Source of the DNA: Candidatus Aenigmatarchaeota archaeon
Lineage (GTDB): Archaea > Aenigmatarchaeota > Aenigmatarchaeia > QMZS01
Assembly: GCA_030620695.1 (NCBI GenBank)
Contig: JAUXEA010000022.1
Location: 1 to 6,987 of the forward strand
DNA: 6,987 nt
Direction of reading: 5' to 3'
Shown: piece by piece, positions 5,844 to 6,987 of the stretch
How positions within the stretch are numbered: position 1 is the first letter of the stretch
Layout of the letters: every line of letters starts with the position of its first letter
Notes under the pieces: model-generated
Told to the model about the DNA's origin: nothing
What the model saw: the letters and a program-made list of their open reading frames with translations, nothing else
Databases searched by the model: none
Translations under genes and position numbers: made by a program

Positions 5844-6695
5844 ATGAAAATTGCAGTTACAGGGGGGAAAGGCGGAACAGGTAAGTCAACAATAGCAACA
5901 AGTCTGGCAGTTGAACTCAGTAAAAGAAATAAGGTTTTGCTGGTGGATGCTGATGTGGACTGCCCGGACGACCATTTGATTTTGTCAATAGAAAGAAAAA
6001 AGGTTAAATTTGTTGAGCAGATGATTCCAAAATTTGATTTCAGGAAATGTATAAAATGCGGAAAATGTTCTGAAGTTTGTAAAGCAAATGCAATTGTTTT
6101 TGTAAAAGGAGAGTATCCTGTTTTTATTCCGGAGCAGTGTAATGGGTGCGGTGCGTGTATTTTATCCTGCCCGAAAAGTGCAATCAAAAAATCAAAGAAG
6201 ATAATCGGTGAAATATTTTTCGGCAGGAAAGGAAACTTAGATTTTGTTTCCGGTGAAATTTATCCTAATCACCCAATCTCAGAATTTGTTGTAGGTGCTC
6301 TAAAAGATTATGTCAGAAAAATAGAGAAAAATTATAATTATATTTTAATTGATACCTCAGCAGGAACTCATTGTGATGTTATTTCTGCTTTATTAAACTG
6401 TGATTTGGCCTTGACTGTCACAGAACCTACTCCTTTAGGAGCACATGATTTGGAACTTATTCTCAGGTTGTTGGAAATTTTGAAAATTCCCGGGAAAATT
6501 GTATTAAACAGGTGTGATATTGGAGACAAAAATTTGATTAAAGAAATTAGTGAAGATTTCAAAACAGAAATTATAGCAGAGATTCCATATAAAAAAGAAA
6601 TTCTAAAAGCATACTCAAAAGGGGAACCTGTTAAAGACGAAAATATAAATAAAATTGCAGATTTGTTGGAAGGTATAAAAAAAGAGATAAAATAG
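5844..6695 (+). CDS. MinD/Mrp-superfamily P-loop ATPase with inserted 2[4Fe-4S] ferredoxin domain
   Basis: The 283-residue product belongs to the SIMIBI/MinD ATPase group that carries an inserted ferredoxin (COG1149 type). It shows a deviant Walker A, GGKGGTGKS at 7-15 with the signature lysine K9 and K14; the A' motif DAD (35-37); and Walker B ILIDTSAG with D170. Between A' and B are two C-x2-C-x2-C-x3-C motifs (C69, C72, C75, C79 and C99, C102, C105, C109), enough for two [4Fe-4S] clusters. EPTPLGAHDLEL (194-205) is a typical family motif. Such proteins act in the cytoplasm and are usually linked to Fe-S or metal-cofactor assembly or redox-coupled ATP hydrolysis, but the exact role is not established. 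Members often occur as tandem pairs next to NifX/NifB-like genes; here it stands alone. The ATG at 5844 is preferred because MKIAVTGGKGG is the usual N-terminus and a GGTG ribosome binding site precedes it; an in-frame TTG at 5829 would add five residues. It ends in TAG. Confidence 0.9.
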   Translation: MKIAVTGGKGGTGKSTIATSLAVELSKRNKVLLVDADVDCPDDHLILSIERKKVKFVEQMIPKFDFRKCIKCGKCSEVCKANAIVFVKGEYPVFIPEQCNGCGACILSCPKSAIKKSKKIIGEIFFGRKGNLDFVSGEIYPNHPISEFVVGALKDYVRKIEKNYNYILIDTSAGTHCDVISALLNCDLALTVTEPTPLGAHDLELILRLLEILKIPGKIVLNRCDIGDKNLIKEISEDFKTEIIAEIPYKKEILKAYSKGEPVKDENINKIADLLEGIKKEIK

Positions 6696-6797
6696 AAATT
6701 CAAATCAAAAATTTTGGTTGTTCTGATTACAATTATGAATCACATTTATTCAAAATAAGAATATTGTTAATAATAACTGGAAATATGGAAAAATTAA
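6696..6797. other. AT-rich convergent intergenic spacer
   Basis: This gap separates the stop codons of the ATPase gene and the convergent L19e gene. It holds only AT-rich sequence, including a small CAAAA-A-TTTTG palindrome near 6708-6718 and, on the minus strand just past the L19e stop, a T5 run (6789-6793) that may serve as a U-run terminator. I see no coding sequence or RNA gene. Confidence 0.4.
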
Positions 6798-6987
6798 TTA
6801 TTTTTTTAGTAATTCATTTCTTTCAAGATAAGTTTTTAGATGGGATTTGTCTCTGAAAAAACCTCCTCCTGCCTTCTTGTACAAATCTATATACACAGAT
6901 TTTTCAATTTCTTCTTTCTCTTTTAATCTTTTCAATTCTAATCTCAAACTCCTGATTTTAATAATCCATCTTCTCTTCTTATCCAGG
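6798..6987 (-). CDS. rpl19e: 50S ribosomal protein L19e, C-terminal part (start lies outside the window)
   Basis: The minus strand is open from the window edge to a TAA at 6800-6798, giving the last 62 residues. The sequence reads KKRRWIIKIRSLRLELKRL, then SVYIDLYKKAGGGFFRDKSHL and KTYLERNELLKK. This matches the C-terminal half of L19e: a basic helix with a KIRxLR core, the YxxLYxKAxGGxFR signature, and a terminal HLKxYL helix. L19e is a structural protein of the large ribosomal subunit in archaea and eukaryotes and is absent from bacteria, so this fragment is the best evidence for the host domain. In archaea it normally lies in a ribosomal protein cluster near L32e and L18; upstream genes outside the window on the minus strand are expected to be ribosomal, and this gene may be the last of that operon. 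The family call is made by eye but the motif match is strong. Confidence 0.85.
   Translation of the reverse strand, partial: LDKKRRWIIKIRSLRLELKRLKEKEEIEKSVYIDLYKKAGGGFFRDKSHLKTYLERNELLKK

Noticed and set aside
5816..6703. Minus-strand open frames opposite the ATPase gene (5816-6187 and 6368-6703)
   Set aside because: The plus strand encodes an unmistakable P-loop ATPase with eight ordered cluster cysteines over the same bases.

Overview
The window looks archaeal, AT-rich and gene-dense. Three things support this. The 3' end of a ribosomal protein L19e gene lies at the right edge on the minus strand, and L19e is found only in archaea and eukaryotes. Promoters have the archaeal layout, with a TATA-like box about 26 nt before the start codon, consistent with leaderless transcripts. 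One gene encodes a MinD-type ATPase with an inserted two-cluster ferredoxin domain, a family common in archaea. The compact style and several weakly placed genes would fit a DPANN-type genome (Woesearchaeota or Pacearchaeota-like), but that finer placement is only an impression.

Layout, left to right. At 1-182 (-) is the N-terminus of a small two-helix membrane protein with a Cys-Gly-Cys motif. It diverges from 237-1838 (+), a secreted-and-anchored thiol-redox protein that joins a signal peptide, a CPNC thioredoxin-like domain, a middle domain and a CcdA/DsbD-type membrane electron channel. Both genes appear to share one TATA box flanked by mirror-image GAAAC elements. At 1861-2478 (+) is an SGNH/GDSL hydrolase whose catalytic blocks are all present in one frame, interrupted by an in-frame TGA and TAG; it is most likely a recent pseudogene. 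At 2620-4440 (+) is a 606-residue cytoplasmic protein with an N-terminal hexapeptide-like segment and a C-terminal GH130 glycoside phosphorylase/hydrolase domain that carries a calcium-loop-like insertion.

Between the convergent genes, 4441-4595 is a cluster of nested palindromes ending in a 10-bp hairpin that probably serves as a two-way terminator. On the minus strand, 5756-4863 and 4844-4596 form a likely two-gene unit: a 297-residue protein I do not recognise, then an 82-residue protein with a possible zinc site. At 5844-6695 (+) is the MinD/ferredoxin ATPase, divergent from the unknown pair and convergent with the L19e gene at 6798-6987 (-).

The genes do not form one pathway. The clearest functional pieces are envelope thiol redox chemistry, mannoside/oligosaccharide metabolism and Fe-S-linked ATPase activity. 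No tRNA, rRNA, CRISPR array or transposase is visible, and no gene-free stretch exceeds 300 bases.
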